Shown here: positions 10,564-18,538 of the stretch, piece by piece
How positions within the stretch are numbered: the stretch's first letter is position 1
Layout of the letters: every line of letters begins with the position of its first letter
Origin: Chromatiales bacterium
GTDB lineage: Bacteria > Pseudomonadota > Gammaproteobacteria > Thiohalomonadales > Thiohalomonadaceae
NCBI GenBank assembly: GCA_003251535.1
Contig: QKFD01000117.1
Coordinates: 1-38,283 of the forward strand
Reading direction: 5' to 3'
Length of the DNA: 38,283 nt
The notes under the pieces: generated by a model
Database searches by the model: none
Seen by the model: only the letters and a program-made list of their open reading frames with translations
Told to the model about the DNA's origin: nothing
Position numbers and translations under genes: made by a program

Positions 10564-11489
10564 GCGAGGTCCTGGTAGGCGGCAGCGCTCAGAGGCTCCG
10601 GTCCCGGCTGGGTGCAGGGGCGCGGCCCGCGCCAGAGCCGCCCATAGTGGCGCCAGTAGCCGGTGTCATACCCCTCCCCTCCCGCCTGCTGCGGTAGGTG
10701 GATCCAGGGGCAGCGGGGGTGCTGATGGTGGACCCGGTCCCAGTGGCCGTTGAGTAGCAGCCACTGCTCCGGCCGACTCAGCGCCAGGTTGAGGGCGCCG
10801 TCGCGCACCTCGCGGGGGGTGAAGGCGTGGGTGAGGTATTGGCGGGTTGACCAGTTGTAACCAAACAGGGCGTAGCAGAGCAGCACCGCCCCGGCGTCGA
10901 GGGCCAGCAGCTGGCCCACCCCCCACCAGGCCAGCAACCCGAGCAGCGTCTCCAGCCGCAGCCGCTTCACCGCCTGCGGCCCGAAGTCGTCAAACAGCAC
11001 CCGCGTCGAGCGGGCGCGGCGGAACGGCGCACTCTGCAACAGCCGCGGAGTGAACGCCAACAGCAGATTGCCGAGGGGGATCAGCCACCACCAGATCCCG
11101 AGCAGCAGGCCATACCACTGGACCCGCTTCAGCCAGCGGCTATCTCCCGGGTAGTAGCAGTCGAACATCTCGTAGTCGGTGCGGTTACAGCGGTGGTGGA
11201 CCGCGTGGGTGGTAGTAATGAGGGTGAAGGAGATGGGGAACAGCCAGCCCAACAGGGTGCCGAGCAGAGAGTTGAGACGCGGATCTGGATGGAGGATGCC
11301 GTGGGTCGCCTCATGCAGTAGGGCGTAGGCGGTGAGCAGCAGATGGGCGTAGAGCAGGCCAACGGCCAACCGCCCCGGCCAACCCAACTGCGAGGCCCAC
11401 CAGAGCAGCCCCAGCGCCGCGGCCACCACCCCGCCACTGAGCAGCAGATTGAGGCGGGTGGGGATGGGATAGGGCTGGGCTGAAGGCAT
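10560..11489 (-). CDS. membrane fatty acid desaturase family protein
   Basis: A 309-residue integral membrane diiron protein of the fatty acid desaturase/hydroxylase family. The three histidine boxes are HEATH (residues 59-63), HAVHH (95-99) and HHQHP (254-258, after HWDRV). Hydrophobic segments lie around 14-33, 43-58, 75-92, 127-145 and 183-210. The start is the ATG at 11489 with GGAGGAG four bases upstream; the frame's longer N-terminus crosses the divergent intergenic region. It would desaturate or hydroxylate an acyl chain or a lipid-linked substrate at the inner membrane. Coupling to the AurF-like gene suggests two successive O2-dependent diiron steps in one pathway. Confidence 0.9.
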   Translation of the reverse strand: MPSAQPYPIPTRLNLLLSGGVVAAALGLLWWASQLGWPGRLAVGLLYAHLLLTAYALLHEATHGILHPDPRLNSLLGTLLGWLFPISFTLITTTHAVHHRCNRTDYEMFDCYYPGDSRWLKRVQWYGLLLGIWWWLIPLGNLLLAFTPRLLQSAPFRRARSTRVLFDDFGPQAVKRLRLETLLGLLAWWGVGQLLALDAGAVLLCYALFGYNWSTRQYLTHAFTPREVRDGALNLALSRPEQWLLLNGHWDRVHHQHPRCPWIHLPQQAGGEGYDTGYWRHYGRLWRGPRPCTQPGPEPLSAAAYQDLA

Positions 11490-11581
11490 GGTGCTCCTCC
11501 GAGGTCGTAAGAGGCTGGCGCATCGATAGCAGAGATCGCGGGCGGCGTATACTCCCCCCACCCCTTGGATCACCCTCGGCC
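11490..11581. promoter_or_regulatory. divergent promoter region (desaturase / membrane protein)
   Basis: This 92-base gap must hold promoters for both divergent genes. On the plus strand a TATACT hexamer at 11548-11553 is a good -10 match about 30 bases before the ATG at 11582, but no convincing -35 lies 16-18 bases upstream. The exact promoters are therefore not resolved. Confidence 0.3.
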
Positions 11582-12235
11582 ATGGCACCCTCCCCCACCC
11601 CACCCCCCAGTCGTTTCATGCTGGCCCTGCTCTATCTGCCGCTACTGCTGCTGGTGGCCGGCGCGCTGCTGGCCGCCCAGCTGCCCAGCTGGGGCAGTGC
11701 CCTCGGCCTCTTTCTCGGTTGGCTCTACCTGCTGCCGCCGCTGCTCTGTCGGCTGCTGCTGTGGCGCTACGGCCCGCCCCTGACCCGCGGGGCCGATCCG
11801 CAGGAGCGCCCCTTCCGCCTCTGGTGGCTGCTCACCCAGCTCCAGATGCCGTTCAACCGTATCGGGTTACTGGAGGAGCTGCTGAAGCTGCTGCCGGGCC
11901 TCTATCCCCTCTGGCTCAACCTCTGGGGGGCGCGGGTGAGTCTGTTCAGCTTCTGGGGGCGGGAGGTGATGGTGACCGAGCGCTACCTGCTGGAGGTGGG
12001 GCGCGGGGCGGTGCTGGCCAGCTATAGCGGACTGGTGGGCCACCTGCTGGTGCAGACCGCGGCGGGGCAGCGGCAGCTCATCGTGGCGCCGGTGGTGGTG
12101 GAGGCGGGGGCGCTGGTGGGGATCCGTGCCGGGCTCGGCCCCGGCTGCCGCCTGTTCCAGCAAGAGCAGCTGCCGGCCGGCCGCCTGCTCCCCCCCTTCA
12201 CCGGTTGGCGCGCGGGGCACAAGGTGGCGCTATGA
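11582..12235 (+). CDS. membrane-anchored protein with hexapeptide-like (left-handed beta helix) C-terminus
   Basis: A 217-residue protein. Two strongly hydrophobic segments (about residues 13-33 and 42-61) are followed by a cytoplasmic loop and a C-terminal part (about 120-200) rich in short Ile/Val/Leu-G-x repeats, such as VAPVVVEAGALVGIRAGLG. That pattern resembles left-handed beta-helix acyltransferases (LpxA/carrier-acyltransferase type). The assignment is by pattern only, and no catalytic residue can be named. The start may be the ATG at 11582 or Met13 at 11618; neither has a strong ribosome-binding site. It diverges from the desaturase gene and could belong to the same locus. Confidence 0.6.
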   Translation: MAPSPTPPPSRFMLALLYLPLLLLVAGALLAAQLPSWGSALGLFLGWLYLLPPLLCRLLLWRYGPPLTRGADPQERPFRLWWLLTQLQMPFNRIGLLEELLKLLPGLYPLWLNLWGARVSLFSFWGREVMVTERYLLEVGRGAVLASYSGLVGHLLVQTAAGQRQLIVAPVVVEAGALVGIRAGLGPGCRLFQQEQLPAGRLLPPFTGWRAGHKVAL

Positions 12236-12252
12236 GAGGTAGGGCGCCACCT
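12222..12252 (+). terminator. hairpin over the stop codon of the 217-aa gene
   Basis: A perfect 9-bp inverted repeat AGGTGGCGC (12222-12230) and GCGCCACCT (12244-12252) with a 13-base loop that includes the TGA stop. There is no T tract. A direct copy of GGCGCCAC follows at about 12260-12272. Confidence 0.45.
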
Positions 12253-12574
12253 GGCGGGGCGCCACTCCATGTGCCAGCCTGTGGGTGGGCAGCTCGGCTA
12301 TAGATCGACCCACACCGTCAAATAGGCCCGCCCCCCGACGGGAGGTGGGGAGGTGACCCCAAGCGCCCCTGGCCAACCAGTACGGCCTGGAGTGTAATTG
12401 ACGCATCGGCCACATTAGGGGAGGCTTACCCATATCCAGCCAACCCCCAGTGGCGGGCATCGATTGACCACAGGCCCCCGCCCAGGGCCCGGTTCTACCC
12501 ACCACCCGCCCAGTGCGGTGGGTTTGAATCCGTCCCAAACTACCGCGCATGGAAGCTAACACAGGAGTTCGGTC
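12236..12574 (+). other. 339-base leader/intergenic region upstream of the GGDEF-EAL gene
   Basis: No gene is supported here. The stretch contains GGCGCC-rich repeats at its start, and an isolated TTGACG at 12398-12403 without a good -10. A 7-bp hairpin ACCCACC/GGTGGGT (12497-12503 with 12517-12523) sits about 50 bases before the start codon and could be a leader structure. The ribosome-binding site AGGAG lies seven to ten bases before the ATG at 12575. I saw no match to the c-di-GMP riboswitch core by eye. Confidence 0.5.
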
Positions 12575-15500
12575 ATGAAGCTCTCCCTACCGGAGCCTGA
12601 GGCCCGGGAGGTGTTGGTTGCGCTCGATGCCTATCGGGCCATCCTCGACGGCATCACCGATCCGATCTTCCAACACGACAGCCAGTTTCGGGTCGTGTAC
12701 GCCAATCGTGCCTACCTGCAAGCCGCCGGCCTCAGCGCAGAGGAGGTGCTGGGCCGCCCCTACTGGACCCTGTTTCCCAAGCTCGACCAACCCCTGGCCG
12801 GCTGCCAACGCGCCGTTGAAGAGGGGACCACCACCTTCTTTGAGGAGGAGTTCACCCAGGGGGATCGCGTCTACGTCTCCCGCACCCACCCCCTGCCGGC
12901 CAGCCCGGGCGGGAGCGCCACCGGCATCCACATCCTGGTGGATGTCACGCAAACCCGGCACGCCACTAAGGCCCAGGCCGAGCTGGCCGCCGCCCTGGAG
13001 CAGGAGCACCGGCGGCTGACCAAACGGGTCAAGGAGCTGCACTGCCTCCACACCATCTCGGCGTTGGCGGCCAGCCCGGGGCTTCAGCTGGAGCAGCTGC
13101 TGGCCCGCCTCCCGCCGCTGATAGTGGCCGCCTACCGCTACGCCGAGGTCGCCGTCGCCCTGGTGGAGATAGATCAACAGCGCTACGCCTCCGAGGGCTA
13201 CCGGGAGACCGAGTGGACCCAACAGGTGCCCATCCTCGTGGAGGGCCAGCCGGTGGGTCGGGTGGCGGTGGCCTATCTGGAGGAGCGTCCCGCCGCCGTC
13301 GAGGGGCCCTTTCTCACGGAAGAGCGGCAGCTGCTGGACACCATCGCCTGGCGCCTCGCCACCCTGCGCCATGAGCAGCTGACCCAGGCGGCCCTGCGGG
13401 AGAGCGAGACCCGCTACCGCACCCTCTACGAGATGATGGAGCAGGGGGTGATCTATCAGGACTGTAGCGGACGCATTATCGACGCCAACCTGGCGGCCCA
13501 GCGCATCCTCGGCCGCCCCCTCGACCAGCTGCGCGGCCGTAGCGTCAACCGGATCCGCTGGCAGGCGGTACGGGAGGATGGCAGCCCGCTACCGGTGGAG
13601 GAGCACCCCTCGGTCCTGGCGCTGCGGGAGAACCTGCCGGTCACCGGTATCCTAGGCATCCCCCATGCCCAGGATAGGCGCCTACGCTGGATCCTGGTCA
13701 GCGCCATCCCGGTCCGCCAGGCGGGCTCCGATCGACTGCAACATGTCTTCACCACCTATAGCGACATCACCGAGCTACGCAGCGCCACCGACGCCCTCAC
13801 CGTGCGCAACCGCGCCATCGAGGCGAGCCGCAACGGCATCGCCATCATCGACGCCCAGCTGCACAACCACCCCATCGTCTATGCCAATCCGGCGTTGAGC
13901 GACATCGTTGGCCGGCCGCTCCCGCAGCTGGTGCAGCGGCCGGCCCACACCCTCTGGGCGGGCTGCGAGGCGGGCGAGTGTGAACGCATCCTCGCCGCCA
14001 TCGACCACTACCACTCGGTGGATGCGGTGCTGGAGAGCCGGCGCCCCGATGGCCACCGCTACTGGGCGGAGATCCAGATCTCTCCGGTACGGGATAGTGG
14101 CGGCGGCGTCACCCATTTTGTGGCGGTGGTGAATGACATCTCGGAGCGGCGCCGCTATGAGGAGCAGCTGGAGTTCCAAGCCCAACACGACGCCCTCACC
14201 AGCCTGCCCAACCGCAACCTGCTCCAAGACCGCCTGCGCCAGGCCATCGCCTACGCCAAACGCCACAGCTCCCTGGTGGGGGTGCTGTTCCTCGATGTGG
14301 ATCACTTCAAGCTGATCAACGACGCCCTCGGCCACGATACCGGCGACCGGCTGCTGCTGGCCCTGGCCCAGCGCCTGCGCGAGGTGTGCCGCGAGGAGGA
14401 CACCATCTCCCGCTACGGCGGCGACGAGTTTGTGCTGCTGCTGCCGGAGCTGGGGACGGAAGAGGAGCTGACCCACATGGCCAGCCGCCTGTTCACGGCG
14501 ATGGACCTGCCGTTCCAACTCGATGAGCGGGAGATGCACATCACCCTGAGCATCGGCGCCAGCATCTACCCAAAAGACGGCACCGATGCCGCCGTGCTGC
14601 TGCGCAACGCCGATACGGCGATGTACCGCGCCAAGGAGGCGGGCCGCGACAACCTCCAGTTCTACACCGAGCGGCTCAACGCCAACATCATGGAGCGGCT
14701 GCTGCTCGGCAGTCAGCTACGCAACGCCCTGGCCCAGGGCGAGCTACTGCTCCACTACCAGCCACAGTTCGATCTGCGGAGCGGCCGCATCTGCGGTGCC
14801 GAGGCGCTGCTGCGCTGGCACCACCCCGAGCAGGGGATGATCCCGCCCAGCAAGTTCATCCCGGTGGCGGAGGAGACCGGCCTCATCCTACCCATCGGCG
14901 AGTGGGTGTTAGAGCAGGCGTGTACCCAAGCGGCGGCCTGGCGCAAGGGCTCGATTCCCCCCATCACCATCGCGGTCAACCTCTCGGTGCGCCAGCTGGA
15001 GCAGGCGGACCTGGTGGCCAGCGTGGCGGCCATCCTGCAACGGACGGGGCTCGACCCGGCGGCGCTGGATCTGGAGATCACCGAGAGCGCCGTCATGCGC
15101 CAGCCAGAGGAGACGGCGGAGCAGCTGCTGGCGCTCAAACGGCTGGGGCTGATGTTGTCGCTGGATGACTTCGGCACCGGCTATTCGAGCCTCGCCTATC
15201 TGCGCCGCTTCGCCTTCCACCGCCTCAAGATCGACCACAGCTTCATCCGCGACATCATCACCGAGCCCAACGCCGCCCGCATCGCCCTCACCATCATCGC
15301 CATGTCCCAGAGCCTCGGGATGCGGGTCCTCGCCGAGGGGGTGGAGACCGACGCCCAGGCCAAGTTCCTGCACCGCCACGCCTGTGATGAGGTGCAGGGT
15401 TACCTGATGAGCAAGCCGCTGCCGGCAGCGGAGTTTGAGGCCTTTGCCCAGAGTGATTTTGTGCTCGATGTGGGCGATCCCGAGGGGCAGCGGCAGACCC

Positions 15501-15892
15501 TGCTGCTAGTGGATGACGAGGCCAATATCACCCGGGCGCTGACCCGCTCCCTCCGTCGGGATGGCTACCACATCCTGGTGGCCAACACCCCACACGACGC
15601 CCTGGAGCTGCTGGCCTGTCATCCGGTGCAGGTGATCGTCTCGGACCAGCGGATGCCGGAGATGACCGGCACCGAGCTGCTGGCGCGGGTCAAGGAGATC
15701 TATCCCGACATCATCCGCATCGTCCTCTCGGGCTATACCGAGTTGAAGACCATCACCGATTCGGTGAACCGCGGGGCGATCTACAAATTCCTCACCAAAC
15801 CGTGGGAGGAGCAGCAACTGCGCAACGAGGTGGCCGAGGCGTTCCGCCACTACGCCCGGCGCCGCAGCCGACAGAACGGCAGCGCCACCTGA
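12575..15892 (+). CDS. PAS-GAF-PAS-PAS-GGDEF-EAL protein with C-terminal REC domain
   Basis: An 1105-residue soluble c-di-GMP enzyme. Order: PAS (about 15-125), GAF (about 150-265), PAS (275-400), PAS (405-525), GGDEF (530-700), EAL (705-960), REC (973-1095). The cyclase motif GGDEF (615-619) is intact and is preceded by an inhibitory I-site REED (606-609). The phosphodiesterase keeps EAL (743-745), EITESA, LDDFGTGYSS and KIDHSF. The receiver has Asp1024 in VSDQRMPEM and Lys1075 in LTKPWEE. All catalytic motifs look functional, so it may switch between synthesis and breakdown of c-di-GMP. A REC at the C-terminus is unusual for this class. Its KPWE-type receiver is of the same type as those in the next genes, which suggests one signalling set. 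Confidence 0.93.
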   Translation: MKLSLPEPEAREVLVALDAYRAILDGITDPIFQHDSQFRVVYANRAYLQAAGLSAEEVLGRPYWTLFPKLDQPLAGCQRAVEEGTTTFFEEEFTQGDRVYVSRTHPLPASPGGSATGIHILVDVTQTRHATKAQAELAAALEQEHRRLTKRVKELHCLHTISALAASPGLQLEQLLARLPPLIVAAYRYAEVAVALVEIDQQRYASEGYRETEWTQQVPILVEGQPVGRVAVAYLEERPAAVEGPFLTEERQLLDTIAWRLATLRHEQLTQAALRESETRYRTLYEMMEQGVIYQDCSGRIIDANLAAQRILGRPLDQLRGRSVNRIRWQAVREDGSPLPVEEHPSVLALRENLPVTGILGIPHAQDRRLRWILVSAIPVRQAGSDRLQHVFTTYSDITELRSATDALTVRNRAIEASRNGIAIIDAQLHNHPIVYANPALSDIVGRPLPQLVQRPAHTLWAGCEAGECERILAAIDHYHSVDAVLESRRPDGHRYWAEIQISPVRDSGGGVTHFVAVVNDISERRRYEEQLEFQAQHDALTSLPNRNLLQDRLRQAIAYAKRHSSLVGVLFLDVDHFKLINDALGHDTGDRLLLALAQRLREVCREEDTISRYGGDEFVLLLPELGTEEELTHMASRLFTAMDLPFQLDEREMHITLSIGASIYPKDGTDAAVLLRNADTAMYRAKEAGRDNLQFYTERLNANIMERLLLGSQLRNALAQGELLLHYQPQFDLRSGRICGAEALLRWHHPEQGMIPPSKFIPVAEETGLILPIGEWVLEQACTQAAAWRKGSIPPITIAVNLSVRQLEQADLVASVAAILQRTGLDPAALDLEITESAVMRQPEETAEQLLALKRLGLMLSLDDFGTGYSSLAYLRRFAFHRLKIDHSFIRDIITEPNAARIALTIIAMSQSLGMRVLAEGVETDAQAKFLHRHACDEVQGYLMSKPLPAAEFEAFAQSDFVLDVGDPEGQRQTLLLVDDEANITRALTRSLRRDGYHILVANTPHDALELLACHPVQVIVSDQRMPEMTGTELLARVKEIYPDIIRIVLSGYTELKTITDSVNRGAIYKFLTKPWEEQQLRNEVAEAFRHYARRRSRQNGSAT

Positions 15893-16031
15893 GAGAGGCA
15901 ACACAGGATTAAGGCAGTAGCGGGTGGCACAGACCACAATGCAGTGAGGGTCGCGGCAGAAGGTGGGCGGCAGATCCCACATAGGGCCAGGCAGGGGGAG
16001 CCAAGTGGAGCAAGGGGAGAGCGGAAAGGCG

Positions 16032-17390
16032 ATGAACAACCCAGTCGATACGCTGCAAGAGCAGCCGCGCGCCAAGCTCCTCATCGTCGATGATGAGGCC
16101 AACATCCTCTCGGCGCTGCGCCGGGCGCTGCGCAGCCTGGGCCACGAACTACTGACCGCCGAGAGCGGTGAGGCGGGCCTGGCGCTGCTGGAGACGCAGA
16201 CGGTGGATCTCATCATCACCGATATGCGGATGCCCGGCATGAGCGGTGCCGTCTTTCTGGAGCAGGTGGCAGAGCGCTGGCCCGACACCATGCGGGTGCT
16301 GCTCACCGGCCACGCCGATCTCACCTCCACCATCGCCGCCATCAACCGCGGCCACATCTATCGCTACCTCAGCAAGCCGTGGGAGGACAGCGACCTGCGG
16401 GTCACCGTCGAGCAGGCGCTGGAGCAGCGCTTCATCCGCCGCGAGCGCGACCGGCTCCTGGCCCTCACCCACCGCCAGAACCAGCAGCTCAAGGAGTGGA
16501 ATGCCGACCTAGAGAACAAGGTGCGGGCCCGCACCGAGGAGATCCGCCAGACGGCGGATATGCTCGACCTCGCCTATCAGGAGCTGAAACGCAGCTATCA
16601 AGACGCCATCCCGGTCTTCGCCAACCTGATCGAGATGCGCGACGGCGAGGGGGGTGGCCACGGTCGCCGGGTGGCGGAGCAGAGCCGCGCCATGGCCATC
16701 GAGCTGGGGCTCGAAGAGGAGGTGGTGCAGAACATCTACTTTGCCGGATTGCTGCACGACATCGGCAAGCTCGGCCTGTCCGACCGACTGCTCACCACCC
16801 CCTTTGTCACCCTCAATCCCGCCGAGCGGCGCCAGGTGTTGAAACACCCGGTGATGGGCCAGGCGGCACTGCTGGCCCTGGAGTCGCTACAGGAGGCCTC
16901 GCTCCTCATCCGCCACCACCACGAGCGGTTCGATGGCAAGGGCTATCCAGACCGCCTCGCCGGCGAGGCGATCCCGCTGGGGGCGCGCATCCTGGCAGTG
17001 GTCAACGAGTATGACGCCCTCCAGCTCGGCACCCTGCTGGAGGGGCAGCTCTCCCCCGATGAGGCGCGCCGCTTCATCGAACAGGGGCGGGGCAGCCGCT
17101 ATGACCCCCGCATCGCCACCAGTTTCCTGGAGTGGCTGACCCGTCAGCCCGCCCAGCGCGTCACCCGCGACCTGCGCCTCGCCTCCACTGATCTGCGGGT
17201 GGGGATGGAGCTATCGCGCGATCTCACCAATGAAGATGGGCTGCTATTGCTGGCCAAAGGCCACCGCCTGGATGCGCGCCTCATTGAGCGCATCCTCGGG
17301 TTTGAGCGGGAGGAGAACCGCGGCTTTACCATCTATGTCAGCCTGCCAGAGGAGAATGACCATGCATCGAATCATGGTAGTGGACGATGA
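16032..17390 (+). CDS. response regulator with HD-GYP c-di-GMP phosphodiesterase domain (RpfG-like)
   Basis: A 452-residue protein. The REC domain (12-130) has phospho-acceptor Asp64 in IITDMRMPGM and Lys114 in LSKPWED. A coiled coil (about 135-185) leads to an HD-GYP domain (190-370) with LLHDIGKLGL (His242-Asp243), the HHHER motif and GKGYPDRL (GYP at 304-306), so it should hydrolyse c-di-GMP. A C-terminal beta-rich segment (about 390-452) with LRVGMELSRDLTNEDG is common behind such domains. The start is uncertain: the ATG at 16032 has GGAGAG about ten bases upstream, while a GTG at 16005 also has GGGGAG close by. The 3' end overlaps the next gene by 29 bases. Confidence 0.9.
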   Translation: MNNPVDTLQEQPRAKLLIVDDEANILSALRRALRSLGHELLTAESGEAGLALLETQTVDLIITDMRMPGMSGAVFLEQVAERWPDTMRVLLTGHADLTSTIAAINRGHIYRYLSKPWEDSDLRVTVEQALEQRFIRRERDRLLALTHRQNQQLKEWNADLENKVRARTEEIRQTADMLDLAYQELKRSYQDAIPVFANLIEMRDGEGGGHGRRVAEQSRAMAIELGLEEEVVQNIYFAGLLHDIGKLGLSDRLLTTPFVTLNPAERRQVLKHPVMGQAALLALESLQEASLLIRHHHERFDGKGYPDRLAGEAIPLGARILAVVNEYDALQLGTLLEGQLSPDEARRFIEQGRGSRYDPRIATSFLEWLTRQPAQRVTRDLRLASTDLRVGMELSRDLTNEDGLLLLAKGHRLDARLIERILGFEREENRGFTIYVSLPEENDHASNHGSGR

Positions 17391-17874
17391 CAAAAACATC
17401 GTTCGCGCCCTCAGCCGCAGCCTCACCGGCCCCGAACGGACGGTGGATGGCTTCACCGATCCGCTGGAGGCGCTGCGCCACGCCCGCGTCACCCCACTCG
17501 ATCTCATCCTGGTGGACTACCGGATGCCGGAGATGGATGGCCTCGCCTTTCTCACCGAGGTGCGGACCCTGCAACCCGAGGCGCTCCGCATCCTGGTGAG
17601 CGCCTTTGCCGATCTCCATTTGCTGATGGGGGCCATCAATGACGCCGAGGTCTACCGCTTCATCGCCAAGCCGTGGGAGGAGTATGACCTGCGCGCCACG
17701 GTGCGCAGCGCCCTGTTGGAGCGGGACCTGCGCAGCGAGAACCGGCGTCTGGCCAATGAGCTGCGGCGCCAGCGCGGTATCTTGGAGCGCATCGAGCAGA
17801 TCCATCCTGGTTTGACCCAAGTGGAGTGGGCGCCGGATGGGAGCATCCTCATCGATGAGGAGACGATGGAGTGA
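17362..17874 (+). CDS. stand-alone response regulator (REC plus short coiled-coil tail)
   Basis: A 170-residue protein. The receiver (1-118) has Asp8-Asp9-Asp10 in the acidic pocket, phospho-acceptor Asp52 in LVDYRMPEM and Lys103 in IAKPWEE. The tail (about 120-170) is a short charged helix ending in an acidic strand, with no DNA-binding or enzymatic domain. It resembles the RpfG/HupR-type receivers of its neighbours and may act by protein-protein contact, like CheY. I choose the ATG at 17362, seven bases after GAGGAGA; the ATG at 17356 is too close to that site. It overlaps the HD-GYP gene and is followed four bases later by the GTPase gene. Confidence 0.85.
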   Translation: MHRIMVVDDDKNIVRALSRSLTGPERTVDGFTDPLEALRHARVTPLDLILVDYRMPEMDGLAFLTEVRTLQPEALRILVSAFADLHLLMGAINDAEVYRFIAKPWEEYDLRATVRSALLERDLRSENRRLANELRRQRGILERIEQIHPGLTQVEWAPDGSILIDEETME

Positions 17875-17878
17875 ACCC

Positions 17879-18538
17879 ATGGCGGAGTACGACACGGAGG
17901 CAGGACGGCTACTCCTCAAGTTGGTCTACTACGGTCCAGCCCAGTCGGGGAAGACCACCAACCTGATGCGTCTGCACGACCTGCTGCGCCCCGATCTGAA
18001 GGGCTCCATCATGACCCTGGAGACCCAGAACGACCGGACCCTATTCTTTGATCTGCTCCCCTTTGGCATCCACTGCCCATCCGGTCTGCTGATCAAGTTC
18101 AAGCTCTTCACCGTCCCGGGCCAGGTGGCCCACGACAGCACCCGCAAGGCGGTGCTCTCGCGGGCCGACGGGGTGGTCTTTGTGGCCGACTCCCAACTCA
18201 ACCAGCAGGTGAACAACGGCGAGTCGTTCGACAACCTGGCGGAGAACGCCGGCCGGGTCGGCCTCGACTTCTCCCGCCTGCCACTGGTGGTGCAGTTCAA
18301 CAAGCGCGACCTGCCCCATATCGTGCCGGAGGCGGAGGTGCGTGCCCGCTGGTCCGCCACCCCGTGGCCGCTCACCCTCGCCAGCGCCCTCACCGGCCTC
18401 GGCGTGGCCCACACCTTCAGATTGCTGCTGGGCGCGGTCTACGACCGGGCCGATGGCGACTACCAGCTCGCCGCCCAACACGGCCTTAGCCGTGCGGCGC
18501 TCTTGGCGGCGGTGGCCGAGGAGAACCTGGATGAGTGA
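17879..18538 (+). CDS. MglA-like small Ras-family GTPase
   Basis: A 219-residue cytoplasmic GTPase. The P-loop is GPAQSGKT (19-26), G3 is TVPGQ (78-82, the MglA form in place of DxxG) and G4 is NKRDL (141-145). The following TRK and DGVVFVADSQ stretches are typical of the MglA group. MglA sets cell polarity and directs gliding or type IV pilus motors in Myxococcus and related systems. No MglB/Roadblock GAP gene is adjacent, which is unusual. The ATG at 17879 has GGAG at seven bases. The gene is packed between a response regulator and a histidine kinase, overlapping the latter by eight bases, so it is probably the switch of a phosphorylation-controlled pathway. Confidence 0.9.
   Translation: MAEYDTEAGRLLLKLVYYGPAQSGKTTNLMRLHDLLRPDLKGSIMTLETQNDRTLFFDLLPFGIHCPSGLLIKFKLFTVPGQVAHDSTRKAVLSRADGVVFVADSQLNQQVNNGESFDNLAENAGRVGLDFSRLPLVVQFNKRDLPHIVPEAEVRARWSATPWPLTLASALTGLGVAHTFRLLLGAVYDRADGDYQLAAQHGLSRAALLAAVAEENLDE

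Noticed and set aside
12398-12426. TTGACG upstream of the GGDEF-EAL gene as a -35 element
   Set aside because: No acceptable -10 hexamer lies 16-18 bases downstream.
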